DNA of 64,000 bases. Source: Reticulascus tulasneorum. Its lineage: Eukaryota; Ascomycota; Sordariomycetes; Glomerellales; Reticulascaceae. This document shows positions 12,188-24,323 of this stretch, one piece after another. The notes under the pieces were generated by a model. The model saw nothing but the letters and a program-made list of their open reading frames with translations. It searched no databases and was not told the origin of the DNA. The stretch's first letter is position 1. Every line of letters begins with the position of its first letter. The position numbers were made by a program, and so were the translations under genes. The DNA lies in the NCBI GenBank assembly GCA_001557505.1, contig LSAX01000007.1, positions 2,666,001 to 2,730,000 on the forward strand, written 5' to 3'.

Positions 12188-15100
12188 ATGAGAGCTTCGA
12201 CTCTCGCTGCCGACCTTGTGTCGGCAATTGCGTTGTTGACGTGCATCTCTGGCATCGTTGCGCTTCCTGAAGGATCAAGCCATCAGCGCCAAGCGGAGAA
12301 TGATCTACCTGTCTCTCCCAATATCAAGCATTACGGCCGTGCTCCTCAGGATTTTGACCCTTACACCTATGACTATGGCTATGGATATCCTCCTCCGCCC
12401 GAGACTACTTCTTCTGAGGATTCGTCAAGCTCGGCGACGTCCATGACGACCAGCTCAGGTATATACCGTCCTTTCTCAGTATTTGACTATTTCTGAGATG
12501 AGCTATAGCATCTAGTGATGATGGCACGGCTGCTAGCATCAGTCGGCTTCCCAGTTCATCGTCTTCTGTAGATGCAACCGCCACCTCGGCCACTGTACCA
12601 GTGACTGCTCCATCAGGCACCGATACTACGTATCCACAGGTTACAAGCACTACAAGCATACCCTACGTCCCACAGTCGTCAGGCTCTTACACAACCTCGG
12701 CAGTAATGGCTAGCAGCACAAGCTCGGTTGTGTTTGAGACATCGTTCACTTCCAATCCAGCAAGCAGCGCTTCATCCATCGGCCCTGAGACCTCATCTAC
12801 AATACGAACTTTAACAGGTAGCAGCACGTCGCAGGGAGGCAGTAGAGCCGATAGCACTACCCTAAGCTCCCCCACGAGTAGCATTCGCAGCTTGTCTCTC
12901 AGCACGTCACTCCAAGAGCCAACCACTACACTTGAAACTATTGGCCTATCTGCGCAGTCTTCTGACGTAAATCCTCCTGCAAGCTTGACATCAAATACTC
13001 TTGTCTCTTCGATCTCTAACCTTACGGAGAGCTCTACGCGTAGCTTCTTGTCATCTTCGACCGTATCTGTTTCCCCATCTAGATCCGGATCAGTCTCCAT
13101 GCCTAGTTCAGATAGCACCAACATTAACTCTTCAACCTCAACCTCTTCTCCGATGTCTACCGAAACATCTGCAGCCACCCAAAGTCCTACCTCCTCCAAC
13201 AGTCTACCTGATTCTACCTCAACATTTCTCACAGCCTCATTGACTCGGTCAACAAGCACGGCAACTGGATTCACAACCCAAACGACGCCTCAAGCGCCTC
13301 CTTCTTCGTCTGCTCCCAACACCAATTCAACGGGTACTGACACATCTTCGACCCAATCTGAGTCTAGTATCGAAACTTCTCCTGAGAACGCAGGGCGACC
13401 TCCCCCGCCAAGCTTGACTCTTCCCGATGCGCCCTCTACAGATCTTCCAACTTGGACGGTAACAACAGGCGACAGCTCGTTATCCATCACGACAACAAAT
13501 TCCATGGTAATAATCTCATCTGGTAATCAGACAATTGGCACTATCAGCGAGGGTTTGTCACGATCCGCGACCCCAGTGGGAACTCAGTCGGCATCTTCAG
13601 CTCCTGGAAGTTTGCCATCGATGCCTAGTTCTTTGGCAACTCCTGTTCCATCCCAGACGTTCTCGGGTCAGCTGTCAACCACTGTCTCGTTTCCCAACGT
13701 TTCATCTTACACGGGGACAAGTTCAAATGCTGTCTCATCTGCATCAATTAGAACCATCAGCGCAATTACTGAAAGCGGTACCCACACAATCTCGTCCGCA
13801 GCAGCAGGATCTTCCAGTCTGCCCTGGGACTCTACGAGCACTCTCAATTTCAATAGCACATACGTACTTCCTTCCTCCGGCGCAATATTCAGCACCTCCC
13901 AGACTCTGACCTCCCTGGCAAGTCATGCATCCAGCGGGTCAACATCATCTACACTGACAACGCATTTCAACACCACACGTGTTGGAAGTAGCACCAGTAG
14001 TACTTCATCCACACAACTTTCCGCACGAAGCAGTAGCAATTCTTCGGTGCTAGCGACCTCATCTAATACACTGACATCTGCTGGAGTTCCTACCATTGGC
14101 AGCAGTTCGCAACCTGTTTCCTGGGGAAGTTCGAGTCTCCCTCCATTTGGTCCATCCAACACAACATTGTCAATAGGCCCAACTGTGCCTCAGATTACGC
14201 TGTCGAGCAACATAGCATCATTCACGACTGGTACAAGCTCAGTGTCTTTGAATGAAAACAGTACTATAACGCCTAGTAGCACTTTATCACCGCTGCCAAC
14301 CATGTCAGGGTCTGATTCTGTATCGAGTGCCAACCGGAGCTCATCAGGTGTCTCCACACAAAGGGCAAGTATAGAAACCCTTTCAACGACCAGATCGACT
14401 ACATCATCTCATGAATCTTCTCCGGTGCCAAGCCTCACGGTCAATGCAACCAGTTCATTCGTTCGCAGCTCTTCCATTTCCACCGCAACTGAGTCACCTT
14501 GGTCTAGTAACACTACCATCCCGCCTACTTCCATTCCTACATTAGGCACATCGTCTCTATCTCACAACATATCGAACTCAAGTGCTCCAACCGCCAGCTA
14601 CCCCGGTGTTTCTTCACAGATTATACCCAGTGAGGCACCAACTACTGCTGCTTCAGGCACATCATCTGAAAACATCTCGGGTATACCCACTAGAAGCGCA
14701 ACGTTCACAACCTTATCAACGAACAGCACAAGCACAGTATCTATCGACCGTTCAACGCCTCCTAGTTCGGAAACAATCATCTCAGGCATCACAACGGCAT
14801 CGCCACCGTGGGCAACATCAAACTCCACAACCGCTTCAGTCAGTCCTTCTGGGACATCTTCACCGCCTGGTGGCAGTTCAGCATTGCCTACCTCCTTGAC
14901 ATCGGCGACGCGCTTATTTACGTCCGAATCAAGGCTATCATCATCGATGTTTACGTTTGCAAACTCCACAGCTACTTCAACTACTTCGTATTCCTGGCAA
15001 ACAGAACCTCCCAAAACATCGGCAGCCTCTGAGCTAACTTCATTGCCATCAAGCGGTCCTTCATCATATTCCTCTGTGAACTATACGCTCCCGGCAATCA

Positions 15101-18003
15101 ATTCCAGCGGATCACTATCAAGCTCAACCCCGTCTCCGACAAATAACGGCACGAGTTCATTTGAATCTTTGCCAACATCCTCCGGACCTCCATATTCTAC
15201 GGGGAACGCTACTAGCATATTAGGTTCAATTGGAGGTTCGAGCACTACATGGTTAATAACACCTTCGTTGTCTGGAACAAGTTCCATGTTTTCTCGATCG
15301 TCAACTAACCTGGCTTCGTTTCCAACATTCAACTCAACATCAGGTCCTGGAACGAATGGCCCAACGCAAATTTCTCCCACTCCTAACCCAAGTCTCACTC
15401 AACCAACGGTATCGTCTCAGACAAGCCTAACTATCCCACATTCTTCCACGAGTAGCATTAGTGTATCCAGAATTTCATCGTCAAGCGGCAATACGAGACT
15501 TACCTCCTTATCATCTACTGCTCCAATCTGGACAACAGCACCATTCCCAACAGGGAACTCCACTGTTAACAGTACCATATCTGGAACATGGCCTGCGAGT
15601 ATAAGTACAGGAGCCAGCTTACTGTCATCATCTCTATTTACAACAACCGAGGGGATGACAAGTATTGAACCTGGCACTACCGCCCCAGTAAGCTCAGGTA
15701 TAGGAATCTCAAGTCACTCTAGTGGAATACCAACAACTTCACTATCTTGGAGAAACTCTACAGCACCAACTCTAAGCCTAACTAAGACTGAGAGCATGCA
15801 GAGATCATACATTGGGACTAGCCCTGCGACTTCGGCCACTGAAGTTAGCTCAACTGTTGGATCGCCACTTCCAACCTCGAACTCTACCATTCCGTCGACC
15901 ACCCGAACAAGAGGCCCAACTGGTGGGTTTTCTACGCCCACTCTCCGCTCCGTGACTGCCAGCTGGATACCTACTACTCCATTCTCCAACTTCAGCTCAG
16001 TAGTACTGCCCACGGGAAGCCGATCAGCGGGGGACTCATCCTCCGTTGTATCGACAAGCAAACCGTCTCATACCTCTGCAAACGGAACGTGGACAACTAC
16101 TCCAGACATATCGAGCACCTTACCAGGTACTGGCTCATCATGGATATATACGATTTCTACAAGCTCGCCTCCGTATTCTTTTCCCAATACTACAGGTTTC
16201 AGCCGTCCAGTTACTACAGATAGCAGTACTTTCTTAAGAACAGAGATCATGCCCAGTCCAACAGGCTCATTAGTCAGTTCTCGAAGATTCAGCTCATCGA
16301 ACTCTACTCTGCTCGTTAGCTCAACAAGTGGCGCAACTATTACTGGAATAGCCTCAATCATATCAAGGTCTGGCAGCACATCCGACTCTTCAGGGCCGTC
16401 AAGTTCGCCTCCATATCCGTCTTTCAACGTAACATCCACACCCGGGAGCATCGATACTTCGTCGATATCTGGGGTTCCCAGTGGGTTTTCTGGAACCGGA
16501 ACCTCTTTGTCTGCATCGTCTAGAATTTCTGGCTCTCCATCTTTCCCAATATCAAACTCAACTTCCGCAATCGTCACTGCCAGCAGAATATCTAGTTCAG
16601 TTCTGAGTGGCACTGCCAATTCACCTGTCATTACCAGTTCGGGGACTGGGAGCTATCTGCCTGGACCATCATCATCCTCGCCCCAGCCACCTTTTACATT
16701 CCCCAACTCAACTGAGCTAATAAGCTCGGCACGGGCCACTGGCACAAGCGTTCTTTCTCTGCCAGCTTCGCGATCTTCCTCAGTTCCGTTCCCCTGGTCG
16801 AACACGACAAGCCTGGGCAGCATAACCAGTAGTAATCAGGGATCGAGCCCATTACCGACACTATCAATTGGCACAAGCTCGTCGCCGTACTCAACATCAA
16901 ACTTGGGTGCAAACTCCACTCATCTTGGGTCATCATCCCCTACCCGTACCACAGGTACTAACCCCACGGCATCTACTGTTTCATTTTCATCCAGTTCGGC
17001 ACCATATCAACTTCCTAACTCAACATTTGTTTCTGGGCCAACAAGCAGTCCCAGTGGACCTTCAATGTCAAGAACGAGCACCATATCCGCAACAGACTCT
17101 GCAACTGTCCGGCCTCGACCCCCTCCTCCAGGTGGGTCTAGTGGTACAGATATTCCATATCCACTACCAACAGCATCCGGGTCAGAGAGCACACCTTATT
17201 CAATGGCCAATTCAACAAGACCTCCATTGTCTGGAACCGCTCCGTGCCACACGATTACTGCCACCAATGGTACACATACACAAACCAGCAAAACCAGGGT
17301 TACCACGCGCGTTGTCACAACGACTCATACTTTGAAAACCTCTACAATCAGATCGTCTGGAACAAAAAATGCGACATCTGCAACCAATCCTACCAGAGGT
17401 ACCCCCTCGGTGTCTTCCTCACGCACAATCTCTCAGGCTATTAGGAGTACCTCAACTTGTTTGACCACATCGCGGTTATCAAGGCTGAATACAACTTCAA
17501 CCGCAATGCCGTCAAGTTCTTCCTTTATCCAATGGCTTAACTCTACAAGTTCGTGGTCTTCGTCCCCTGTCAGAGATCGTAAGTTCCTTTGAGCTTCATA
17601 ATCTTTCAAGCACTAACTCCTGCCAGAAACAGCATCTGCTGTAGGGTCCACAGTGATGACCTTTATCACTTCCACTACAAGTATTAAGCCAGGAGAACCG
17701 CCAAAGCGAGGTAGTAGTGCTGCCTCTGAAACAACTTTGTCAGGTTCCCCAACCGACACCACACCAACCGCATCCGAAAACGCGCTTCCATCCAATCCCA
17801 ACTACCCATGGGGCGGAGAAGGACCGCTCCATCGACATCAAAATGTCACTGACTTAGCAAAGGGCGCTGGTTCTATTGGGGACGACAAAGTCTCGTCCCG
17901 TGGAGCCTGGTGGTCCAGATGGAAGAAGCATGTTGATCGTATCCAATCAGCATGGAGGGAGGACAAGGGGAATGGAGTTCATTCGGAGAACGACAAGGAA
18001 TGA
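12188..18003 (+). CDS. Giant secreted Ser/Thr-rich mucin-like protein
   Basis: Three exons, 12188-12458, 12509-17578 and 17627-18003, joined by 50- and 48-bp introns in consistent phase, encode about 1905 residues. Residues 1-26 are a hydrophobic signal peptide ending in ...GIVALP. A short YDYGYGYPPPP stretch follows, then about 1600 residues in which roughly half are Ser or Thr. This region contains many N-glycosylation sequons (NST, NTT, NAT) at the end of a degenerate unit of the form SSxPPYxxxNST. The last about 100 residues are different: charged, with WGGEGPL and two Trp-rich stretches. I see no C-terminal hydrophobic segment for a GPI anchor and no catalytic or binding domain. A heavily O- and N-glycosylated cell-wall or extracellular-matrix protein is the likely nature (inference). 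Very few Cys are present; one pair lies near the C-terminus of the repeat region. Confidence 0.88.
13900..17230 (+). repeat. Degenerate Pro/aromatic plus NxT sequon repeats in the mucin-like protein
   Basis: Copies of a loose unit SS-x-PP-(Y/F/W)-x(2-6)-N-(S/T)-T recur about every 100-240 bases: near 14140, 14500, 14805, 15184, 15538, 15863, 16168, 16405, 16535, 16680, 16780, 16885, 16998 and 17190. Examples are SSPPYSFPNTT, SSPPYPSFNVT and SSAPYQLPNST. The copies are strongly diverged in DNA, so this is a protein-level repeat rather than a recent tandem array. Confidence 0.6.
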
Positions 18004-19214
18004 TATAATGCTGAATGTGGGATAGAGGCGAAACCTCTTCGGCCCATGAGAATTCCGGCGCTTTGCTTTTTCTCCCCCAAGCTAGAGTTACATCTTGGGG
18101 GGTGTGATTTCATTCTTGCTTACTCTGTTCTGTCTTCACAAAATGGCGCTTGTCAGGGTTGGAATGGCCAGTACAGAGGAACACAATGCTCCCTTTTGAC
18201 ATGCAGTCTCGTTTAAAGGGGATGTAGGTACGAGTTGTTGCTAGTGACGTAATAAATGATGAGACGCTTTTCTCGGGAACGATGGTGGTCCAGCGATGCA
18301 GTAAGGCACATGGCATGAGTTCCGATCGACGCAACTCGATCGCTGGAAAGATGCGGACTTTTCCAAATATTTATCGAGATCGAGCGACGATCATCAGATG
18401 GAGAGAGGGGAAACGAAATGTGATGCTGATGAGGGGGGCATGACAAACTATCCTTCATTCCTGGTCGATTTACTGTTTTAGTTGACCACACAGGTGGAGG
18501 AAGAAGATGGCGTCGTTGTTGCTTTTTCCTCCAGCAGCTGCAAATGCAGTCCAGTCACGATGCCAAAGGTCTCGGTACTTCAAGGGATTGTACACTGATT
18601 TGTGGCTTGTGGAGGCGACCATTAGCGCAAGCCAGATAGCTCCCTCCTTGTGGCCCGCACCTGCATGTTTACTGTATGCCATGATCTACCGCTAGGCCTG
18701 TCTATTCATCACGCCTTTCCAAGCCCCCAACGGGTGAACATGAGATCTCGAGGGTACGTGGCCAAGCCTATCGATTGATCAAACTTAATCTGTCCTCCTG
18801 ACACGGCCTGGCAAATGCAGACCAATGCACCGGGCCATCCGGGGGGCGGATCCGGCCCCGGGGGACTTAGCGTTCCATGTCTCCCACTTACACCCTTACA
18901 CACACCCCGACATGGTCCCGTGTCTTACACCCTCCCCTCCATCATGTGTTTTTGAGCTTCCCATGGGTGCTGAGGTGAAGGGAAGGGTGTGGCCACACCG
19001 GCTGCGAAAGGTGAGCGATCAGGCAGTCTGATGGCTGGCGCGGGCAGCTTGTCATGATCGAGTCTAGCCTCGTTTGAGCATGGCACTCTTGGCCGGTGTT
19101 ATTTTTCTTATTTGCGGGATTGATGCACAGCCAGGTCGACGTCAATCATTCGTCCATAACTTAGCGATCCTCTCATCAATGTAGGTCCATCTGCAAGTCC
19201 TCCTATGGCGCCGA
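18004..19214. other. Intergenic region, no gene seen
   Basis: About 1.2 kb between two plus-strand genes; short frames only. A GC-rich palindromic-looking patch lies at about 18838-18866. An upstream ATG at 19205 opens a 14-codon frame (19205-19249) that overlaps the start of the next gene. Confidence 0.55.
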
Positions 19215-21587
19215 ATGCTCCTCTTCGAGGCTTTAGTCCATTCATATAGCTTCTACCCTGCCTGGGAGCCCCCTTGGACAACAGAAACTAAGAGCTTCGT
19301 GTCGATGATTCACTCCTATCAACCAGCAGGGGTCTCCTCTCAAACTCTTGTAGCAAGTTTGCCACACTCGTTCAACCATCGTCTGCAGTTCGCTATGGCC
19401 ATGACACTTGGCCAAATGCTGAATTTCGCTGGCTCTAACGAGGCACAGGCCGCGTTTCCTGGAGCAAGCGAGGCGAAGTTCCGTGGGCCATTGCATCTGG
19501 GAGTGTCTCTATTGGAAGCGTGGGAGAGAAGAGAGATCAATCAAACCGAAAGGATGGTTATTGTCCAGTCATATCTTGCTGCATATACGACCGGATTTCA
19601 TAGCCAACTGGATGGAGATGCATATCTCTTCTATTGTCTTTGCTTCCGAGCTTACGAGATTGAGAAAATGACTCCCACGGATAAGACCACTCTCGTGCGT
19701 GTTATTCCTGCCTTCATGGACAGCTTGGACTTGGTAGCCTCGGTACAGAAGTTACATGTTATCTTTCCTGAGGTCAGCGTTGGGCTTGTGCATGGTATGA
19801 ATGGCCAATATAACATCTCTCGATGATATTCGATTCTCAAGCAGGTGCTAACCCAGTACAGGACAATACCCTCCTCGCCAGAACATAGGCCAAGGTTTTC
19901 TAGGTGCCATCCTGCCACCACTCGCATCGCTGAGGAAGCAGGCTCCCGACTTTTCAAACCTCGATCCCAGCTTACAAGGCTTTCTAAGACTCATTATTCA
20001 TCTTCACAACAAAGAGGTTCCCGAAGATGTTCTGCTCAGCGGAAGTCATGAGAAGCTTGTCTGGAAACGGAATGGAGAACAGGATTCGGTGAACCTGGAC
20101 ATCTACCCAACTCTATCGGACTCCGAGTGCGTCGTTGATGCCCTACACCAGCTCGTGAGTGCCGGGTTTCTCGAGACACACACACGATCTTCTCTTCGTC
20201 GCACATTCCGCATCCCGGCCCATGTGAGAAGCCTCGTACAGAATGCCACTCCCCGTCCGACTACCTCAATCCTGGAGGCCATGAAGTTTGTGCTGCATGC
20301 ATTCCCGGATCATCGGCATCTCGAGCCCTCCCGGTAAGTAGTGTATGATTCAAGTGCAACGAAAACTATGCTAAACTAGAGAACAGTTGCGCACGAATCG
20401 CGAAGGAAGCGGTGCCTTTACTCCGATTTGTTCTGCAACATCTACACCTCAAGGCTGCGGTAAACCTCCTGAAGCCGCACCATCTAGACAGAGTGATGGA
20501 AGTATCCTTGTCCGCCACGCACTTCTTGGATTACGAGGAGGCACGACAGCTGCTCAATAGAATAAAACCATTTGCCTGGGCCGATCAGATCAAAACTAGG
20601 ATCAGGATGAGAGAGTTGGCACTCAAACGCCTCCATCTGGATGTTAATCCTGAGGATCTCAGGGGTGAATGGGAAACCGCGCACTTGTCTGGCTTTTCGA
20701 GTATATCTGACCAGAGGGCCAACGCATATCTGGGAGATAGTATGCTGCTCTATGCACAGTTATTGATCGACCAGGGCAAATACCAAGACGCGATTCCCTT
20801 CCTAGAGCAGTTCAAGCCACATGATAAAGAAGTCTCGGCGATGGAGCAGCATGTTATGGAGGAGATGGATGTGGTAAAGGCAATTGCGCTACGATGCTTG
20901 GGGAGATTCCAAGAAGCCAGACAATGTTTGATATACATGAAGAGGGGCACAATGCTGGACCAGTACCTCATTACCCATCTGGGCGGAGTTGAATGCGAGC
21001 TCTCTCTCATCCAAAACACGGGAGCGCTGCTTGAAGCAGAACTTGAGCATATGGATCCCGCCATGGATGGAGACATCATTCTCAGCGTCAAGATCGCCTT
21101 GGCCGATTCCGAGCTCATGAGAAGCATGTTATGTTCTGGCAATGCCATGGAAAAGGCAAAACTCCTCTACGACGATTGCGAATCCCAGCTTCATTGCTCC
21201 GATCTGACCAAGGATGCCAAGGCGCTCCGTTGCTGGGTGTATATTGCCCTCGCCATCATTGCGCAGGCTGAAGCCACAGAGACACCCGAGCTTGTCACAA
21301 GTGCACTCAACAGATGGCAGACTGCAACGGCGGCTGTGCGACAGTGTAACGTGCCCACCGGTTACTTGGACGCTATCATTGCCTACTCGAGGAGCGAGCT
21401 TCTGCGCCGACTGGATCAGATGACCGAGGCTACGGAGCTCGAGGAGCGTGCTGCGCGGCTCTACAGCAGGACTGGTCCCACCTACCAGTTCACAGGTCTC
21501 GCTACAGAGTGGCCGCGGCTCGTAAGTGACATGGCGGAGCTGAGGGGAGGCAGGAGACTTGAAGATCTGGTGCGAGGGTCTTGCTAG
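19215..21587 (+). CDS. Alpha-helical repeat (TPR-like) protein of unknown function
   Basis: Three exons: 19215-19794, 19862-20333 and 20387-21587, with introns of 67 and 53 bp that restore frame, giving about 750 residues. I do not recognise a named family. The N-terminal third is mixed, with an FYPAWEPPW segment. The middle (about residues 265-345) has a winged-helix-like pattern, with SDSECVVDALHQLVSAGFLE followed by RTFRIPAHVRSLV. From about 350 to the end it is all helical, with repeated pairs such as DYEEARQLLNRI, KYQDAIPFLEQF and RFQEARQCLIYM, which look like TPR or SEL1-like helices. No ATPase, kinase or membrane segment is seen. A scaffold role is only a guess. The start is the first in-frame ATG; an earlier exon is possible because an in-frame stop lies only about 30 bases upstream. 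Confidence 0.75.
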
Positions 21588-22133
21588 TCACATTGGGATA
21601 ATGTCTCATTGCTTCCTATGAGAATTTGGCGTGTTGTTTTGTATGCTGGTGATGTCGACGGTAGTGTTGGAGTACGTTTGAAGTACACCAAGTGGCCCGC
21701 AGTTGGATATGAGGATTTAAAAGCTGGCGGGAAACGATATTACGATGTGACGGATATTCCTTTGACTACTTTCATCTTTCGCAACAATTTGCAAGTCAGC
21801 AACAAGACCGCAAGAACATTGTCTTGTGGGTTTCGAAGAGTATAGATATCTCTCAGTTGATGGGAGCACAATATAGATACAGCCATCTCGAAGTAAAAAA
21901 TAATGTTGGTATTAAAATCCATAAGCTATCCCTACAATTTGGTATTCTTTAATGTGTATCGCCGACATTTCCTGTCCGAGTACAATACGGATTACAAGAG
22001 GCCGAAAAATAAAACCCATGATGGCCTTTCTTGGCTCTAGTCACACCTGGCGACTAAGATCACCGATGCGCCTTGTCAATATGCTTTTGTTGAATTCAAA
22101 CAGCGCAGACTATTTTCCGGGAGCCTTCGCACA
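21588..22133. other. Convergent intergenic region
   Basis: About 550 bases between two facing stop codons, AT-richer than the flanks, with no coding signal. Confidence 0.55.
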
Positions 22134-22601
22134 TTAGGGGGAGACAGATGGCGAGGAACCCAGATCTGTCTCGACACACAGAGGGCACCCGGGACAGGGA
22201 ACCTCGGGCTCTTCCTCGAAGAACTCCTCCTTGTAGATGTAGTACTCACGGTAATACTTCCACTCGTTGAGGAATTCCACCCAGTACACGAGCTGCTCGA
22301 CCAGCCAGCTGTCCCTCAATCTGTCCGTCACCCACTGCCGCGGCTCGTTGCCCTTGAAGGTCTCCAAGACCTCGGGCCGGATCTTGTTGATGTCTTCTGC
22401 CGTGAAGTAGATGAACTCGGCTGGGACGCCGGTGGGTGTATAGTACGGAATCGGACCCCATTCGATGACAGCTCGGCTATTGGTGAGTTCGACCACCCTC
22501 ACCGTGCAGCAGATGCATTTCGACCTGGTCAGGAAGTCCGGAAGAGCTTCCTCGACGCCCGGGGTGCTCGTTCTCGGATGGAGCTGCCCTTGCTCCTGCA
22601 T
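22134..22601 (-). CDS. Hypothetical 155-residue acidic protein
   Basis: Single open frame on the minus strand from the ATG at 22601 to the stop at 22134. The N-terminal half has a CICCTVRVVELTNSRAVIEW strand-rich segment; the centre (about 75-105) has ITAEDINKIRPE-like helix text; the C-terminus is very rich in Tyr, Glu and Trp (EWKYYREYYIYKEEFFEEE) and ends with a CPGCPLC motif. Two Cys clusters (CICC and CPGCPLC) could bind a metal, but no known finger spacing is evident. I do not recognise the family. The composition is ordered and unlike a random frame, which argues for a real gene. A short upstream exon is possible. Confidence 0.6.
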   Translation of the reverse strand: MQEQGQLHPRTSTPGVEEALPDFLTRSKCICCTVRVVELTNSRAVIEWGPIPYYTPTGVPAEFIYFTAEDINKIRPEVLETFKGNEPRQWVTDRLRDSWLVEQLVYWVEFLNEWKYYREYYIYKEEFFEEEPEVPCPGCPLCVETDLGSSPSVSP

Positions 22602-24083
22602 CTTGGGAGCCGACTACCTCCTTGAGGGTAACTGGCAGAAGCGCTTGAGAGGTTTGAAGCTTGAGTCTCTTTGTCAGCAGGAGTGGAGATATTGACAGCT
22701 TTCTTGCCTTACAAGTTCTTCGCGTTGATCCGGAGTCATAACCACCGCAGGGGGGGGGAATGCGTGGAGGCAGCGCTTCTAATGGTTGGGATGTCTGAGT
22801 GAACGAGGCATGGCAGGCTGGCAGATGCAGCTTGCGACTAAGTCGACTGCATCAAAAGGGAGAGGAAAGAGCAAAACGGGCATTTATAACCCCATTCTCC
22901 AGGCTTCCCCCTCCGTTTTCCCCAGCTCCAGATTACCCCCAGATTGTCTCGCCAACGATACAAAACTCAAGGATTCATTTGTCTTACAACCCTGGTGGGG
23001 GGTGTGGCCTATCATCGGACTCCTGCGCATGCTTTCTTTTCCCGTTCGGACTTTCAATCGATGCCTCAGTTACGGGTCAGGCTCCCCACGACGCAAGCCT
23101 CCTCAATGTACCCGGTCTCGTGATTGCGCCCGTCGATCGTTGATTCAACATTTCAGCCAAGATTTGGAGGTCTCTGTGGCGTCTTAAGTGCAAATGCAGG
23201 GATGGGGCAGAAACTGCCTAGAATAAAACATCGTGAGTTCGCTCGTCTCACGCCCCCGGGCCGGCCGTCCCATCTTTCCCCGTGGTTATAGACGGCAACT
23301 AAGAACATAGATCCCAGCAAGCACCTTGGGGCTATTCGACTTGGGAGCCGATTACAGATGGCTCACCCGTGGGAGTGTGGCAGGCCTGCAGCTGATGTGT
23401 GGGCAGCCCAGCCATGGCGTCTGATTTGCCAATCGACTTGCTTTTTCCTCGACTCCAGAGATGGCCATTGGCAGCGAATCGAGCAAGTGGCAGTATTTGC
23501 GGCGGTATGAATCATGTAGCGGCACGGCATATTTGTACCGATACATTCTCTAGGGAGAGACATTCCACTGGATGACCTCTTTTCGTGGCTGCTCTCAAGG
23601 ATGTGTGGCAATGTGGCCACCCAAAAATTCATCAGCTCTTTTCACGGTGGAATGGGCTGCTCTGAAACCCACAGCTCGCGAAAGTATCGCTTTGACGGGG
23701 TTCCTTCTGGGCGAGCAACTGACTGGCAGACAGACAAATCGTTGCCTTGGGAGATATGCTCGGAGCCTGCCAGAGTTGGCCATCGAGCTTCATAACTCGG
23801 GGAGTTTACAATGCCCGAACCCCTGACGATGCCATGACTCCCGAACAGAGACTTTTCCCCTCCTCGGACTGTCTCACTCACTCGATCGATCTCTCTCCGT
23901 ATTTCTTATATTAGTCCCCCAGCGGGGGATATCTCTGCACGGCTGTTCGAACGTCTCCTCACTCGAATCTGCTCCTACAACACATCAAACCCGATCTCTA
24001 CGATCAGCCAAGTGAGTGTGATTATGCTGGCCGCCTCGCCACATCGAAAAACTGACAGCCGCAGAACACCGCCACTTCCAAAT
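22602..24083. other. Divergent intergenic region with a probable 5'-UTR intron
   Basis: About 1.5 kb between the starts of two small genes. No coding exon is seen. At 24012-24064 a GTGAGT...CTGAC...CGCAG segment of 53 bp looks like a 5'-UTR intron of the plus-strand gene that follows. Confidence 0.5.
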
Positions 24084-24323
24084 ATGTGTGAATGGTTCCG
24101 TCGCAACTACGAGTGCGGCCACAGCCTGACCCGAGCTTCCAAATGGTGCTCCCGCTACGCCCAGACGGAGAAGCGCTGCAAGATCCTCATCACGGACATC
24201 GATCGCACCACAAGTCTTTGCCACCGCTGTCTGAAGAAAGAGATGAAGGACCAGATCCCGGTGCCGTGGGAGTACATGATCGATCGTTCCAAGTACGATC
24301 CCGACAAGGACGATGGTGCGTAG
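24084..24323 (+). CDS. Small Cys-rich fungal protein
   Basis: One exon, 79 residues, starting at the ATG at 24084, about 20 bases after a likely 5'-UTR intron. Cys and His residues are arranged as CEWFRRNYECGH, then WCSRY, RCK and LCHRC, a spacing seen in many short fungal-only proteins beginning MC-x-W/Y-x-x-x-x-Y-x-CGH. A zinc-binding fold is plausible. There is no signal peptide, so it is probably intracellular rather than an effector. Function is unknown. The longer frame beginning at 24012 runs through the UTR intron and is not preferred. Confidence 0.7.
   Translation: MCEWFRRNYECGHSLTRASKWCSRYAQTEKRCKILITDIDRTTSLCHRCLKKEMKDQIPVPWEYMIDRSKYDPDKDDGA

Noticed and set aside
12687..13274. 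195-codon minus-strand frame and similar acidic frames under the mucin gene
   Set aside because: Antisense shadows of Ser/Thr codons; they read as Val/Glu/Asp-rich text.
17900..18003. GPI-anchor signal on the mucin-like protein
   Set aside because: The C-terminus is charged (ending ENDKE) with no hydrophobic tail.
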